From Eopsaltria australis (Eukaryota; Chordata; Aves; Passeriformes; Petroicidae): 64,000 nt of DNA. Under the pieces are notes generated by a model. The model ran no database searches and had not been told where the DNA came from. It saw nothing but the letters and a program-made list of their open reading frames with translations. The position numbers and the translations under genes were made by a program. Of the stretch, positions 22,599-36,021 are shown in pieces (position 1 is the stretch's first letter; the number at the start of each line of letters is the position of its first letter). Where the stretch lies: NCBI GenBank assembly GCA_034509425.1, contig JAVTVJ010000447.1, positions 1,674,001-1,738,000 on the forward strand. The letters run 5' to 3'.

Positions 22599-25209
22599 AA
22601 AATGTTAAGCGCTGTTGTAAGAGACTCTTCTTGCTCCCACCATCCAGCAGTGCTGCTCCTGTCAGCCTTGTCCTTTACAATCTTGAATAAAACTTGCAGT
22701 GAGTCATACGAATTAATCAGAAACGCACAAAGGTCTTGCACACAGGGGGAGAGTTTCATTGATTCCTGCAATCACACAACTTTTATACCATTTCTAGTGC
22801 TTCCAGTCCAGGTGGAGAAGAGGGACAATGGAAATGGTGCATTCCCAATTTAGATGTTTCTGACAGACTTGTTTTTTCAAGTACCTGTCACTGATATTTC
22901 TATGAAATTCATTGTTGAGATTTTCTCCTTATCACCAGTTGAGGTTGTAGTTATTAAATGGAACGAGCAGGATCCTTGGTTGATGGAAATGAGCACAGCC
23001 CACAACAAAATGAGTCACTCCAGATTTCAAGGCCTGAATTATGCAGGAATCCCACCCAGTAATCCTTTCAATAAACCAAATAGCCATCAACTTACAGAGG
23101 TTTGTGACCCTACCAACATTTGCATGGCGTTGTATTTACCAGACAAGTAATTACAGGGCTCACAAACAACTTTCAAACTTTGTAGTTTCTTCAAAGAGAA
23201 GAAGGGAAAGGAAGGATTACTCACATACTGGACCATTTTGGTTGTGAATCACAGAGTTACACGTTGCTTCCCCTACCCTGCTAGGCCACAGGATATACCA
23301 ATTTTCTACTTATTGCAGCCATAAATAAAGTCGTTTTCAGGAGATGGAACAAGGAATCCAATCACTGGACATCCCTTCCTGGCAATGGTCATTCACTACA
23401 AGCCCAAACCTATTCATCAGCAGCCTTTTACACCTTTTGCTCACATAGTTTGGCTGATTCACCTTCCAGGAAAAGTGATTGATTTGCTCTTAAGTGACCC
23501 ATTTCCTCCTGAGAGGTGTCACAGAGCCCTTATCAGTCAGGCTCCTTGTCTTTGCTTTAGTGTAACTTGTCTTGGCTCCTGTCTGCCTTTCTCTGGGTTA
23601 GAGGGTGCAGCTCCTCAGCTTTCACACTGCCTGACTTGAGGAGATGCATTTAGAGCTAGCTGGCACAACCTCTGTCTTAGAGGAAAAGCAATTCCAGCTC
23701 TTTCATGTTTTGGACTGGACTTAACACCCCTTTGCCATTCAGGAGCCAACCCTGATGGTCCTGAAAGCGAGCTGAGGGAGGACTCATTCCTGCAGTCACC
23801 TCGAAAATCTGTGATGAGAGGGAACAGCCCCATCCCACCCTCCGGGCTGATGTTCCCTTCCCCACAACCGCCTCCACATCTCAAATTAATGCAGACTGAA
23901 TTCTACGTGCAGTACTTATATGGTCCCCGCTGCTGAGAGATGGCTTCGTCGTTCTGATGGAAATTTTTAGTACTCCTAAAAAACAGTGCCAGCTGGAATA
24001 TTCACCCTCTGTGTGTCCAGCAAGCAGCATTTTCCATTTCCTCAGTAAAAATCCTCTTGGCTGCAGCGAGTGCTGCAGGAACCCACACGCTCATGCAGAT
24101 GAAGAATGACGCAGATCGGGATCTTGCAGATTGGAGCTGCAGATTTGAGGACAAGGAACAAAAATTGGATGCTTCAGAACACGAGGTTCATCTCCTCCAG
24201 GTGTCAGCCAGGTCACCATATCTCAACTCTGTGACGTTATAGAGCAGTAATAGATGTGCTCTGTGCAGGCAGGGCTGTGCCAGCAGCACTCGTCCCTTTA
24301 TCAGGCAACTGCTTTTCTTGGTGCAGGCTCGTGGATTTCCAACTGTATCTATGAAAACAATCTTGTTTTGGAAAAACTTTTGGAGTAATAGGCTTGAGGC
24401 TTTCTGCGTGTAACACTGGGCCAGTTCTCAGCTGTTGACAGAAATAACTAATTGCATTATTTGCATATATTTTTAATTCATGGCGTCTCGTTTCCTGTTT
24501 CCTATTTTAGAAAAACAAAAGCCCCTGATTGAGGTCCAGATTCTCAAGCCTTTTGTTACTGAATAAACACTGATTTAAGCTAGTTAAGAAAATAGCACAT
24601 AGATTTTCTTGGGTATAGAGGTGGGGGTTTATCCTTTTGGCTCCCTGGGTAAAATATATTTTGTCAAAAACCAAGCTGGGAGTAAGAAATATCCATACCA
24701 ATAGTCACACTCAGCCATTCTATTTTGTTGGTATTCCTCACTGTGCTGTCTTTGTCCTCTTGAACATGAATGGAAAGAGCCTGGAAAATGTCCAGTATTT
24801 GAAGCTTGGTATTCACTGGTGGAGCTGATGACCCACAGGGACAGGACTGGAATCCAGGGCAATGACACTCATAACCAAGATATTTTTTCAGCATAGTCAG
24901 GTTTTTCCTGAGGCAGACACTCTTCTAGTTCTGCAGAATACACGACACCCTTTAGTTTTTTCCCAGTTTTTCACAAGCTTCCCAGATGTTGGAGATCTGA
25001 GACTGCTTGAGCCACACAATAAACCCAGGTGGATGTCATGGGGATATGCAGTCTCTCAATCATCATCTTCTGCTAGAACTTTGCATTTACAGCTCTGGAC
25101 CAGACAAGAATTTCATCTACACCTTCCCATGGGCTTGTGCTCTTAACCCACCTCAGTTTATTAAATCTAACCTCAGGATGAGACCAGCTCTGTTGTGCAA
25201 AAGTACAGA
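22599..25209. other. Unique non-coding stretch, no gene recognised
   Basis: This is 2.6 kb without recognised genes or repeats. I examined an exon-like open segment at about 24082-24199, but its splice signals are weak (see rejected items). Confidence 0.5.
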
Positions 25210-25593
25210 GACTGAGAGCTGGGGTTGTTCAGCCTAGAGAAAAGGAGATCTTATTGTGGCATCTCAGTACTTACAGAGGACCTATAAAAATAGGGAGAGA
25301 GGCTTTTTATACTGGCAAACAGTGGTAAAATAAGGGGGGATTAGTTTAAACAGAAACAAGAGAGATTTAGATTAGATGTCAGGAAAAAATTCTCCCCTGT
25401 GAGGGTGGGGAGGCCCTGGCACAGGGTGTCCAGAGAAGCTGTGGCTGCCCCTGGATCCCTGGCAGTGTCCAAGACCAGGTTGGACAGGGCTTGGAGCAAC
25501 CTGGGATAGTGGAAGGTGTCCCTGTCTATGGCAGGGAGTGGAACTGGATGGATTTTAAGATCTCTTCCGACCCAAACCATACTGTGATGTTTT
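25210..25593 (+). mobile_element. CR1 retrotransposon 3' fragment
   Basis: About 380 bp of plus-strand CR1 with the expected order of blocks: 'gagagctggggttgttcagcctagagaaaaggag', 'acctataaaaatagggagaga', 'agagatttagattagatgtcaggaaaaaattct', 'ggccctggcacagggtgtccagagaagctgtggctgcccctggatccctgg', 'ggaaggtgtccctgtctatggcaggg', and the tail 'gatctcttccgacccaaaccatactgtgatg'. The ORF2 reading frame is interrupted. It is one of the better-preserved copies here and keeps its 3' terminus. Confidence 0.95.
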
Positions 25594-26163
25594 AAAGATC
25601 TTTTTATCAGTGCAGGGTGGTGTAAGATACTTGGAGGGAAAGGTGCAATGGGGCAGTGAGACTAATATCTGCTTCTGCAGACCAGAAAAGGCTGAAGGAT
25701 ATCCCTCAGAAAATCAATGTGAGCATCACAACTCTGCTCAGCCGTGCTTGTTTCTCAGTGATGGTAGCAGCCCCCAAAACTACACAAGGGCTATAAACCT
25801 GTATCCCAAAAACTTGAGGCAGCAACTTGCTGAGCAGTGTTGTCTTTGTCAGCAGCAGTGATTGTGCTCTGAATGCCACCCTGGCTTTCAGGATGGTATC
25901 TGCAGTAAAGGAGCACTTGGACTGTTATCCTGTTTCACTTGCTACAAAAAGCTTCCAGCCACATCAGAGCAAAGAGGTTTTTTAAAAGGGTCTGAACCAG
26001 ATTCCAACCTGGCAACTGCTGCTGTACAGAGAGCTCTGCTCATTTTGCCCCTTCAAAGTCTCTGCCTCACCCAATTCCCTCACCTCAAAATCAGCTTCAG
26101 GAGTGGTTTGCAAGGGACTGTGTGACAAAGCTTCAGTGTTCTTGGGTGGTTTTTTTAAATATA
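25594..26163. other. Short unique stretch, no gene recognised
   Basis: 570 bp between two CR1 copies. Two adjoining plus-strand open frames (25610-25861, 83 codons; 25862-26125, 87 codons) are present but show no recognisable domain. Confidence 0.5.
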
Positions 26164-26632
26164 AAATCACAGAATACAGAATTGGTTTGAAAGGGTCTAT
26201 TCAAGATAATCTAGTCCAAACTTTCTGCCATGGGCAGGGACATCTTCAACTAGAACAGATTGCTCAGAGCCCTGTCCAACCTGACCTTGAATATTTCCAA
26301 GGATGGGGCAGCCACCACCTCTCTGGGTAGCCTGTGCAAGTGTTTCATGACCTCATTGTTGAAAAATATCTTCCTTATATCTTGTCTGACCTAACCCCTT
26401 TTAGTTCAAAACCCTTGCCCTATTCCAACAGCCTGCTAAAATTCTGTTCTCCTCTTTTCTGTATCCCCTTTAGGTACTGGAAAGGACTCATGAGGTCCCA
26501 CCAGACCCTTCCCTGCTCCAAGCTGAACACCCCCAGCTCTCTCAGCCTGTTTCCATGGCACTCCCAGCATCTTCATGGCCTCTTCTGGACTCATTCTAAG
26601 AGGTCCTAGTCTTTCCTGTGCTGAACATGAGC
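26164..26632 (-). mobile_element. CR1 retrotransposon 3' fragment
   Basis: About 470 bp of minus-strand CR1, 3' end at the left. Blocks read left to right on the plus strand: 'atcacagaatacagaattggtttgaaagggtc', 'ccatgggcagggacatcttcaactagaacag', 'ccctgtccaacctgaccttgaatatttccaaggatggggcagccaccacctctctggg', 'ttcttccttatatcttgtctgacctaa', and 'gctgaacacccccagctctctcagcctg'. The last block corresponds to the 'qaEqlsLEKRR'-like part of ORF2. Small indels break the frame. One of the longest copies in the window. Confidence 0.95.
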
Positions 26633-28036
26633 ATTAACTCTGATATCTAATTCCAAATTGACCCAATGCAGTCACAAATTTTGATAGGCCAAGAAGACCC
26701 AGCTCTCCCCACACCCAGCAGAGCTCTCCAGAGAGCTGCAAGGAACCTCTTGCACATCCTGGGAATTCTGTGGATGAGAAGGCAGCACAAGGCACTGCTC
26801 TATTCTGTAGATGCATTTTGCCAGGCCTTGCCCTTTCAGAATCCTGTTAAACATCTTCTCCTTGCAAGAAAAGAGAAGAGTTAACATTTCCCTCCTGCTT
26901 CCCAACTTCAGCAGCACAGATTTTAACTGGGCATGAAAACAGTAATGTGTCACTTCCTTCCTTTAACCTTTAAAGGGAGTTTTGTCTTCCCATGAACTCT
27001 GCTTCTGCTCTGTAATTTGAACTTGCCATGAGGAACCTGGCATTTTAAAACCGATATAGATTTCTGATCTGAGATGCTGATGCTTGAAAGCACTTGTGTC
27101 ACCGAGCCCCCTCCCCGCCTCAGCTGGTGTTATTTCCTGAGGTTTCAATGGATTGTTCCTTTTTTTGGTTTTCTCATTGATCTGTCTCATTCCATATTTC
27201 GATATTTTTCTCAGTCAAGGGTGTATATATTATCGCTCTCTTTTACTCCAACAGAAAAAAAATCCTCTGAGTCCATGAGCTCTGCACTGATCTCAGACCA
27301 AGATATCCTGCTCTCATTTTCCACTCTGCTCTCACTGCTCAGTGTGAAGCAGTTAGGATGAGAGATGGCAATCTCTCTCAGGAGAACACTTATGTTGTTC
27401 AGCTCCATGTGATTTTGTGGTATTTAACACATTCTTACAGCCTGTGACCAGCATCACACGATTAAGGAGCTCAGGGACTTTTGGAAATTTTTTCTATTTG
27501 CATTTTCAGCTATCTACAAACTTCAGAAAACCTGATCTTGGCTTCTATATGTCACATGCTAAGAAACTGTGCTTTAACTTGATTGCAGAAATCTCCCTCG
27601 TGAGAGGAGATGTTACAACCCACCCAGAATGTGAGGGTAACCCAGGTAATTGCTAATAAACCCTTTGAGTGGATTAGAGTGAAATGACACTGAATGAGCA
27701 GTGTTTGTAAATACACACACACAGGGTTTATTGTAGAGCAGTTTGATTGCACAGGAAAACAGGTATGGAGGCATTTTGGCTGTAGCTATCCATGGTAAAT
27801 GGCAATTATAAAAGCATAAAAATATCACTTACTTTATGAGTAAAAGGATCTCCCCACCCACAGGCTCCACGATGAGACTTGGTGCAATTTCAGTGCCTGT
27901 TGACCACAGACAAGATCCAACAGAGGGTGAAAGAAATCCCTAAAATAACCACCAGTTTGGTTTATATTTCCTCAGGTTCAAGTAGGAGCAGCCAGGTACC
28001 TCCCATGGGGTGGGGAGTTTCAGGTGATGATGCTGT
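26633..28036. other. Unique non-coding stretch, no gene recognised
   Basis: 1.4 kb. Possible extreme upstream CR1 sequence may continue for a few tens of bases after 26633. A short CA run (acacacacaca) lies at about 27713-27723. No gene is supported. Confidence 0.5.
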
Positions 28037-28176
28037 GTTGTGGATCAGGAACACCTGGATGCTGGAATGTTGTGGATCAGGAACACCTGGATGTTGGAAC
28101 GTTGTGGATCAGGAACACCTGGATGTTGGAACGTTGTGGATCAGGGACACCTGGATGTTGAATGTTGTGGATCAGG
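28037..28176. repeat. 32-bp minisatellite, about 4.4 copies
   Basis: Units begin with 'gttgtggatcagg' at 28037, 28069, 28101, 28133 and 28164. Spacings are 32, 32, 32 and 31 bp, the last unit having lost one base. The body of each unit is 'aacacctggatgytggaa', with one 'gacacctgg' variant in copy 4, and the fifth copy stops after its first 13 bases. It keeps a plus-strand frame open, but 32 is not a multiple of 3, so successive units are read in different frames and a coding function is unlikely. Confidence 0.95.
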
Positions 28177-29835
28177 AGACAATTCAGGAGAATTTGACGC
28201 CTTCTAATTCGATACAGCTGCCCATCACATCAGTGCAGCTGGGCCCATCATGATCCATCAGCAGAGTGAACACTTTCAGGCCACGTGTGAATGTCCTGGT
28301 ACCTCCCAGGCAGGGGAGTTATCCCAGCTGAGGTCACTGGTAAGGACAAAGGGGGTTCCCCTCTCGTTCATCCCCAGCTGCAGCCTGAGCTGGGCTGTGG
28401 TCTCCCTCGGGAACTTTGCACACCGGCAGCTCCCCCTGATTGTTTGAGCCATCAGCATCCCTGTCTCTCTTCCAGTATTGGATACATTCTTCTCCCTAGA
28501 CCTGAGATTGGACAATAACATCCCCTTTATCTTGTCCCCAGTTCCTGTCTCAGTCCAAATTCCAGACAGGAGGTGGATTTGGGGAGGGGTGGATTCAGTG
28601 GTCACAGATGAGCAGCTCTTTCCTTACAGTTTGCTACGGCGGGCAAAAATCCTCTGATGATTTTAACAATGTTGAAGCCATTCAAACATCAACCACTCAA
28701 TCTCTCACAGGTGGGGGTTGCTTAATTGCTAAATGCTCCTTCCAAAGGGATGACACTTCCACTCCTCAGCAAATCCAGGAGCCAGTGGAGAGGAACTGGG
28801 CATGGGCTCAGCTCTCTCCTGTCTCCTGCTTAGAGAAGAAACAAAAACGAAAAGCACAATATGAAGCATAAACTCTTCAGAGTGTTTAAAAGACTGATGA
28901 ATGGCAGCTTTCCTAAACAAGTGAGAATATTTTAATGCAAGAAAGACAGAAGAATAATCCAATCAGGAGGATGTGGCTCTTTGACTGACAAACAGAAATA
29001 TCTGAGGTAATTGCATGGAGATGCCGAAGGAGTGAGGTCTGGCAGGACAGCTGTGATGGGACTCTCAGAGCAACAAAAATCTCACAGTGACACAGTTCTC
29101 ACCCACCAGTTCTTTTCTAGAAGTTTATTATATTGAACAGGGCCCTTTCTCAGACCAGACTGCGTTTGGATTCTTGGAAATTTGACAAAAATATCTCCTG
29201 AGAACTGGCCTGTTTCCTCTCTTTCCAAGCTGACCTTTTAATGAGGTCTCATTTTGCTTCCATAAGCTGAGAACGGAGTGTACGAGAGCAGCACAAAATG
29301 TGCGTTGTCCTTCTAGGATTTCACATCTGGTTCATTCTCCTGCACATTTCCACTTTCTAGGGAACCAAATCCTAGGACAGTTTTGGTTTTTTTTTTTTCG
29401 CTCTACAGTGGGAGATGCTGTTCTTTGAGGAATCAATAGAATGAATATTATTTCACTTAAAACCACCTCTGTTCTCAGAGGTCCTAAAACAAACACTTTT
29501 TCACTGTCATTTCTTTCATAACTTAAAACAACTTTTCCATTTAAAATGGTTTTAGCTGTTTGGTTGGATTTTTTTTTCCTCAAACAAATAAAGAGAGTGT
29601 GAGCATTGGTTGCATTCCTGAAATAAGGATCAAAAAAATCTTTTCTATCTGACTTCTAACAAAATTATATCACCTTCTGTGGGATTTTTTTTCAATACAA
29701 GCCCTAATCCTGGTCTTATTCTAAAGATAAGCCAGCATTAGGATGTCTAGCCTTGGATGTGTGGTGCCCAGTTAGATTTGTGGTACACAGCTCCCCAGCA
29801 TGGTTGTGTTTGCTGAAGAAAATCCAATTTTAAGT
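28177..29835. other. Unique non-coding stretch, no gene recognised
   Basis: 1.7 kb. A T run lies at about 29388-29398. Open frames are up to 109 codons (28276-28605, minus) with no recognisable domain. Confidence 0.5.
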
Positions 29836-30065
29836 ACAGAACAAGAGGAAATGGCCTCAGGTTGTGCCAAGGGATGTTTACGTTGGGGAAAATTCTTCAC
29901 GGAAAGGCTTGTCCAGCCCTGGCACAGCTGCACAGGTAGAGTCCCCATCCCTGGAGGGGTTTAAAAGCCATGTGGCACTTGGGGACAGGGGTCAGTGGTG
30001 GCCTTGGCAGTGCTGGGCTTGATGATCTTAAAATTCTTTTCCAACCTAAATGATTCTGTGATTCC
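29836..30065 (+). mobile_element. CR1 retrotransposon 3' fragment
   Basis: Plus-strand CR1: 'acaagaggaaatggcctcaggttgtgcc' (ORF2 'RGNGLKL'-like region), 'ggaaaattcttcacggaaaggcttgtccagccctggcacagctg' (the 'FF.ER' region), 'gtccccatccctggaggggtttaaaagccatgtgg', 'cacttggggacaggggtcagtggtggccttggcagtgctggg', then 'aattcttttccaacctaaatgattctgtgattc'. The 3' terminus is intact with two decayed octamers. The tail type is the one I associate with songbird CR1 subfamilies. Confidence 0.95.
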
Positions 30066-33000
30066 CTGATCTACCAGAGCATCACACCTGCTGTCCTGCA
30101 GGTGGAAATTCGATCTTTATCCTACTGGATGTTAATTGGAAAGCTCTGAGCCAACATGTAGATATTTAACAGCAGTTCCTTGCAGCTTAGATGGAAAAGA
30201 CAAGGGATGGAAAATAACTGCTTGATGGGAGACAGGGATTCATGCACCTGCTCCTCAGATAAGTGAGAGAGAGCAAAGTGTTCACACTCCTGCTCATTGA
30301 GATAAAGCAGAGCTGGGCACTTGGAAGGGTTTGAAAAATGGGAGTGATGATATTTTGTAGATGTGCTCACACAGACCTAATCCTTGTTTATGGGACCATT
30401 TCTTAAATGGTGTTTTGGTCTGTAGATCTCGGCAACAACTTTAACTGATCGAAAATGCATTCACTCACAGAAGAAAATAAATAGCTTGGTACAACCAGAT
30501 GATGGCCTGGGGTATTCCAGGATGAGACAGCAAACTTGTGATTTACTCCTATAAATCCTCCCAGTCTTTACCACTGCAGAAAGGAGTGGATTCAGCCTGC
30601 GAAATCAAAGAGGATGGGACGTGATAACAACATGCACTAGAATGAAGAGTTCCTAGGTTTCAAAGAGACTTTTACTCTATAAATGTCATATTTTTAAGAG
30701 CAAACCAGAAAACGTGTAGGGGATGTCTCAGGCAGAACCTCAAGGACAGCTGGAAGTCACGAGGCAGCCACTGAAGGCAGGATTTGTTGGGCTGTTCAGG
30801 GCAAGGATTGGGATGCCTGAGGCTTTCTGAAGGCAGCTGGCACATCTCATTAGCTGGAGGGGAAAACAGAACCCAAACAAATGAAGAGCTCAGCTCTGGA
30901 CAAACACAACTTCAGGGTGACTTTGCAAACTGGATTCTGGTGTGGTCTCATGTCATCAGCTCATTATTGCTCTGAAAAGTCCCTGAGATGGTAAAATATG
31001 AGGGACTGACACTCTCCATCCTCTGCTTGCTCCAGATAAGGATCACAGGCTTAATAGAGTTGGTACTGAGTGACTAAATTTAGAGATGTGAGAGTTATTC
31101 CTTGTGCATATATTTTACTACTTTGGTGATGCACTTAAAATAACAAGTTTATGATCCGTGCTTTTCTGTGGAAGAAAGAATTAAATCACACATAAATGTC
31201 CCTATAAAAGGACATTCTTCCATGAGCCTCTTACAGATTATTTCCTGCAGAAGCAAGGGAGACTCATATGATTTTGTAACATATGTTCCTAAGGACTTTA
31301 ATTTTATTCTGATTTTCTTCATTCTGATGAAAAAATGTGTCAATTTACATCTATGAAAGCTGCCTCTTCAGCCTCTTCTTCCTTTCCTCACTTGAAGCTC
31401 ATTGATTTTTCTCTGGACAGCTCCTCTGGGAGCTGCGGAGAGATCAATATTTGAAGGAATGGCGAAGCATCTGTAACCTCACTAAGTCTACCCAAAAAGA
31501 AATAATTCAATATTAACTCAGATGATTTTTCTCTTGTGGTTGAATCAAATGGACATTTAATAGAACTATCAGTATATTCAAACATGAGTTAAAAATAAAG
31601 GTAAACACATAAAAAGGGCACCATGTTGGCACAATACAGTGCAGCCAAAATTAATTAAAGCAGTGACCACTGGCCAGACCTGTGACTGTGTGAAAGAAAA
31701 TCTCTGTTAAGTTCACTGTTCAAAGGTTATGTTTCAATTAATTTATTTTCAATTTAAAGCATGGTGAGGCTGCTGCTCCAGCCTTCATTTTGGAAATATT
31801 TTGTGGCTATAGGACCACAGGAGCATGAGGAGGCTGATTCTGAACTGATGACTTTGGGGCATGGATTGACTTCAGGGACTTTAAGGGAAAGGACTGGAGA
31901 AGCCAAAGAATGATGCTGAGATGTGACCCCATCCCCTGAAGATCCCCTTCTCTGATAAATTTCAGAACTGGTAATAAATATTTATAACATGGATCACTCA
32001 GCTACAGATTTCTATTTATTACTGTCAGAAACAAGTGACGTACTGATTCAATCATCACTGCAAAGTCTTTTGTGCTTCCACCCATGTCCCATCCTGGCTG
32101 TGAATTGTCCAAGGGTTATCCTTTGCCTCAATGGATAAACCCTCTTGCACTGGTGGCTGTGAGCTCATGACCTGCTTCCCTTCACTGGGAATGTACAATT
32201 TCACTTCAGAAATTATGTCTCCTGTGAATTTGACATGAAAATACCTGGCAGAAGCTGCCTGGCACACTGTGGCTCAACCACGTGGAGTAGGAAAACTTAT
32301 TTTAGTAGTGAATTAACAACAGAGAAAGAAACTGCTCTGTTTTCCAGATTTGACATTCAAGGCACTGAGACAGTAAATGTGATTTGGCCAAGATATGAAT
32401 TACAGTTTTCCATGCCCGTCCACACTCAGCACAAGAACAAGGACACTGAGTTTTGATTAACAGCAGTAAAGACACAAAGAGAATTTTTCTATGAGAGGAC
32501 AGCAAAAAAACCCCAGGATTTCCAAGTTTAAAAAGTCAGAGGTTTATGGAGGAGATGGTTTCCATTTGGGAGGGAGAAAGTCATTGAATTTTTTATTTTA
32601 TTTTTTTTTTGTGATAGACACAAATACTGGTGAAGAGACTGCTGAGTTTTTGCCTCTTCCTGCCAGGGAATGGTATCATTTTACAAATCCTTTTTTCAAT
32701 TTATTCATGGTGAACTGTAATGAGAAAGTCATTCAAAGCCACCTAGACTTAAAGTTAAGGATTTGGCTCCTAGAATCTGCTTTCTGGCACTCAGACTTCT
32801 GCTGGCATCATCCAGTCCTTCCTTCTCCCAACAAATATTGAATAAGTTGGCTTTAAATCAGGTCATTTAAAAAAAAATACATATATATTTAAGTTGCTTA
32901 AATGTTTTCCAAAGGTTATCTTACCTTTTATGGAATTAGTGACATTTCACTCCACTATAACATTAATCCAAGATCACAAAATTATAATGGGAAGGGGTCA

Positions 33001-35890
33001 AGAAGAAATTTAACTCAGCAAAATGCAAAACAAACAAAAAACAATCCCCAAATAACAAATAACCAAAATGCAATCATATCAATTATTTTAAACATGGAAT
33101 TTGATATCTAAGAAGAAGAAGTAAGCCTTGGCATTTGCTTGTTCATCTAAAATTGATCAGTGTGCCAACAGAAATGCCAGCTGTGGGTTTTAATGTAAAA
33201 GGCTTTGTCAAAGGGATTTTTTTGATGGTTTTTTCCTTTCAATGAATCAATAGATTCCCTCTTGGTGTCTGTTCCTGCCTTCCCTGGCACTCTGCTGTTG
33301 GCTGAGTGCAAAAGGAAGAGCTAAGGCTGATTCATATCTGAAGTCCTGTGCTGTAATGCACATATTGGTGTCTGCATTGCCAAGAAGAGCTTTATTTTTA
33401 TCCTGAATCATTTAAAGGGAGAATATTCTACTTTAGTTGCATGACTCTTGCCTTGAACCGTGAGGTTTTCTCCTCACCATTTTCCACCTCTATGGCATGG
33501 TTGCTTCAATTAAATTCCCTTTCCCAGCGAAGTTTCCTGGGACAAAACTCCTCCCTCCAGATGTTCTGCTCACAGTCAGCACAGATAAATGATCTGCTCC
33601 AAGCCCTCTGCCCAGCAGAAGATGGGAATGCATAAATTATTGGCACCACCTATTGGTGAAAAAGGCAAATTATACAGGATTTGTGGGTTGGTTTCAATAT
33701 CTTCAGTAAATACGGCTTCAAACGGTGCTCCTGGTTTGATTTATTTTGGTTATATGACCCAGCAAGGCCACTCAAGCTTTTCATTTCCCTGTGCCAGAGA
33801 CAAATTTGAGTTTGGTGGTGATTTGGGATAAATTTGGCAAGGGGCCCCACAACAGAGGAGCAGCATGAAGATACAGGTGGAGCAGCTCTCCTGAGTCCCA
33901 CATATTTATAAGTATTTTTCCCTTAAAATACAAGCAAAGATGAAAAGGATTTTCCCACTCCACGACAAGCAGCAGCCACAGCTGCTCCATGAGTCACAAA
34001 TCAAAGTGTGACCAGGAATGGAGCTGAGTGATGCAGGACTTGCTGGGACAGGTGCAAAATGATGGGAATTTCACGAGCAAAACCCAAGAAATCCTGGTAT
34101 CTGTGCAAAAGATGGTGATGTGACAGGAGCTGCAAAGATCAAACCCATGGTTTGGAGGCAGCAGCACCTGCATTTTTAATTCCTGTGCTCACCCTGATTC
34201 TTGTGTCTGTGGGAATGGTTTTTTTGACTGTGAAGCAAAGCTGAGCTGAGATTTTTGTGGTGACCCTCAAAGAGCAGAAGGTTGTGGGAGGGATCTGAAA
34301 ATGTTGTAGGTGTTTTGAATAATTTCCTACCAAGAAGCTCTCACTTGAATTATCCATTGTGGGGTGGAAGTGGTGGAAAACTTCAGGACCATGGGACGTG
34401 TTGGTCCTTTGTGTTTAGTGATGAACAGAATGATTTGCATTTTCACTTAATAAAAGAGAGGGGGAGGAGAGAATGGCATTTTGCTTCAGGCTGCTTTTTC
34501 TGAAGTCCCAAAGAGTTATTTTGTTTTGATATTAGCCCTAAGTTATCTGCTGTGATGAATTTTTAGCTCTTGGTGTGCTAAACTGTGCGTTCAGGAAAGA
34601 ATACTGGACCCTGGCTCAGCATGAACTAATTGAAATCTGGAAGGGATCTGATGGATACTTTGGTAATATTGCAGTTTATCCTCCAAAGATTCTTTGAGGT
34701 TTGTTTTTTTTTCTTTTTCTATTTCCTAGACTTGGAAAAGCACTTTTCCTTGTCTCTAAAATCTCCCACAAGAAGGATACCTACTTTGTCATTCTGGATC
34801 TCCAGGTTATTTGCTGTTATTCCCTTGCCCAGCAGGATGGGCTCTTGTGCTCCAGTTTTTTGGAAATATCAGGAATAAGTGAGGACACTTGATAGACACA
34901 GACTCAGACTCTGAAATTCATGAAGCACTGCTTGATCTGTCCACAGGGTGTATTTAGACACTGCCAGGACCTAAACTTCACCATATCTGAGTATCTCTGT
35001 GGGATAGAACTGTACAAATAGCTAAGCTCATACAGCTCCATTTATTTTTAAAGAGAATATTGTTCTACACAAGTTCAATTTTAACAAAACTAGCACATGG
35101 ATAAGGCAGTGCTAATGACAGAGAAAAATTCATTTGCCAGTTGGTTGTACTAACCTGTCAGAAAGGACATTCATAAAGATGTTCCATCTGCCTTGAATAA
35201 GTGGCAGGGCAGCTCCAGCCTTTGGAAGATCAATTTTCCCTCAAAATACACCTTTCTTAAGGGCCTTCTGCTGCAAAACACAACCAGATTATTTATTTAT
35301 AATGAGTGTCTGTTGTCATTAGACAAGCTGAGGATAAATAAAAGCTTGGAGGCTGAATTTAGAAGTGCTGATTTTTATTGCTACTATTTAGATTTGCGAG
35401 CCAGGCAGTGACCCTCAGATGTGAATCCACTTTAAATGAAATGAGAAGAAGAAAGCAGGGATTTAACATTTCCTCAATCCAACAACTGGGATAACAAGCC
35501 CTTTTCCTGGCAGCTCCCAAGCTTTGGGAGACTTAGGGCATCCTGCATAGTTTGCACCCATGACAGGCAGCACAGTACTAAGTGTGTTTTAACCATGGAA
35601 TGGTCACATTCTGTGAGTAAAGATCTGGAAAAAAAATTTAAAAATATATATATAAATATAGAGGGGGAAATGTCAATTAAATTTATTTCTCCAACTCAGG
35701 CCTGGTCTGTGACGTGGCCATTCAGGGGCAGGTGTAGTATGGATCATGTTTGTAGTCTGATCTTCATTGGGACTAAACAGACCTGGCATGCATAAAGCAG
35801 CAATTTTTAGGGATGTGTCTTACCTGGTCAGCACTTATTATCTTAATTATTATCTTTCTTGATAATATATTGAGATTATTCTATCCAAGA
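30066..35890. other. Longest stretch without a recognised repeat
   Basis: This is 5.8 kb with no CR1 copy that I can recognise and no supported gene. Open frames are at most 116 codons (32491-32841, plus) and lack recognisable domains. AT-rich patches occur at about 32590-32610, 32868-32892 and 35629-35660. The low repeat density could be chance or could reflect constraint. Cross-species conservation would decide. Confidence 0.5.
35629..35660. repeat. A/T low-complexity tract
   Basis: A run of A followed by alternating TA (atatatatata), all A and T over 32 bp. Confidence 0.8.
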
Positions 35891-36021
35891 TAGAATCATA
35901 GAATGGTTTGGGTGGGAAGGGACCTTAAAGACCATCTCACTCCAACCCCACACCATGGGCAGGGAAATTTCCACGTGGCCTGGTTGCTCAGAGCCCCCTG
36001 CAGACCCCAGTGTGGGCAGCC
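35891..36021 (-). mobile_element. CR1 3' fragment
   Basis: The left edge is 'tagaatcatagaatggtttgggtgggaagggaccttaaagaccatc', the standard reverse-complemented CR1 3' end with an intact terminal octamer and a half. It is followed by 'ccaaccccacaccatgggcagggaaatttcca' and 'ggttgctcagagccccctgcagacc'. The copy is about 130 bp and moderately well preserved. Confidence 0.93.

Noticed and set aside
24082..24199. Possible internal exon: an open segment with a charged, coiled-coil-like translation between 'ctgcag' and 'ctccag/gtgtca'.
   Set aside because: The upstream pyrimidine tract is poor, the donor is weak, the length is short and the translation matches nothing that I recognise.
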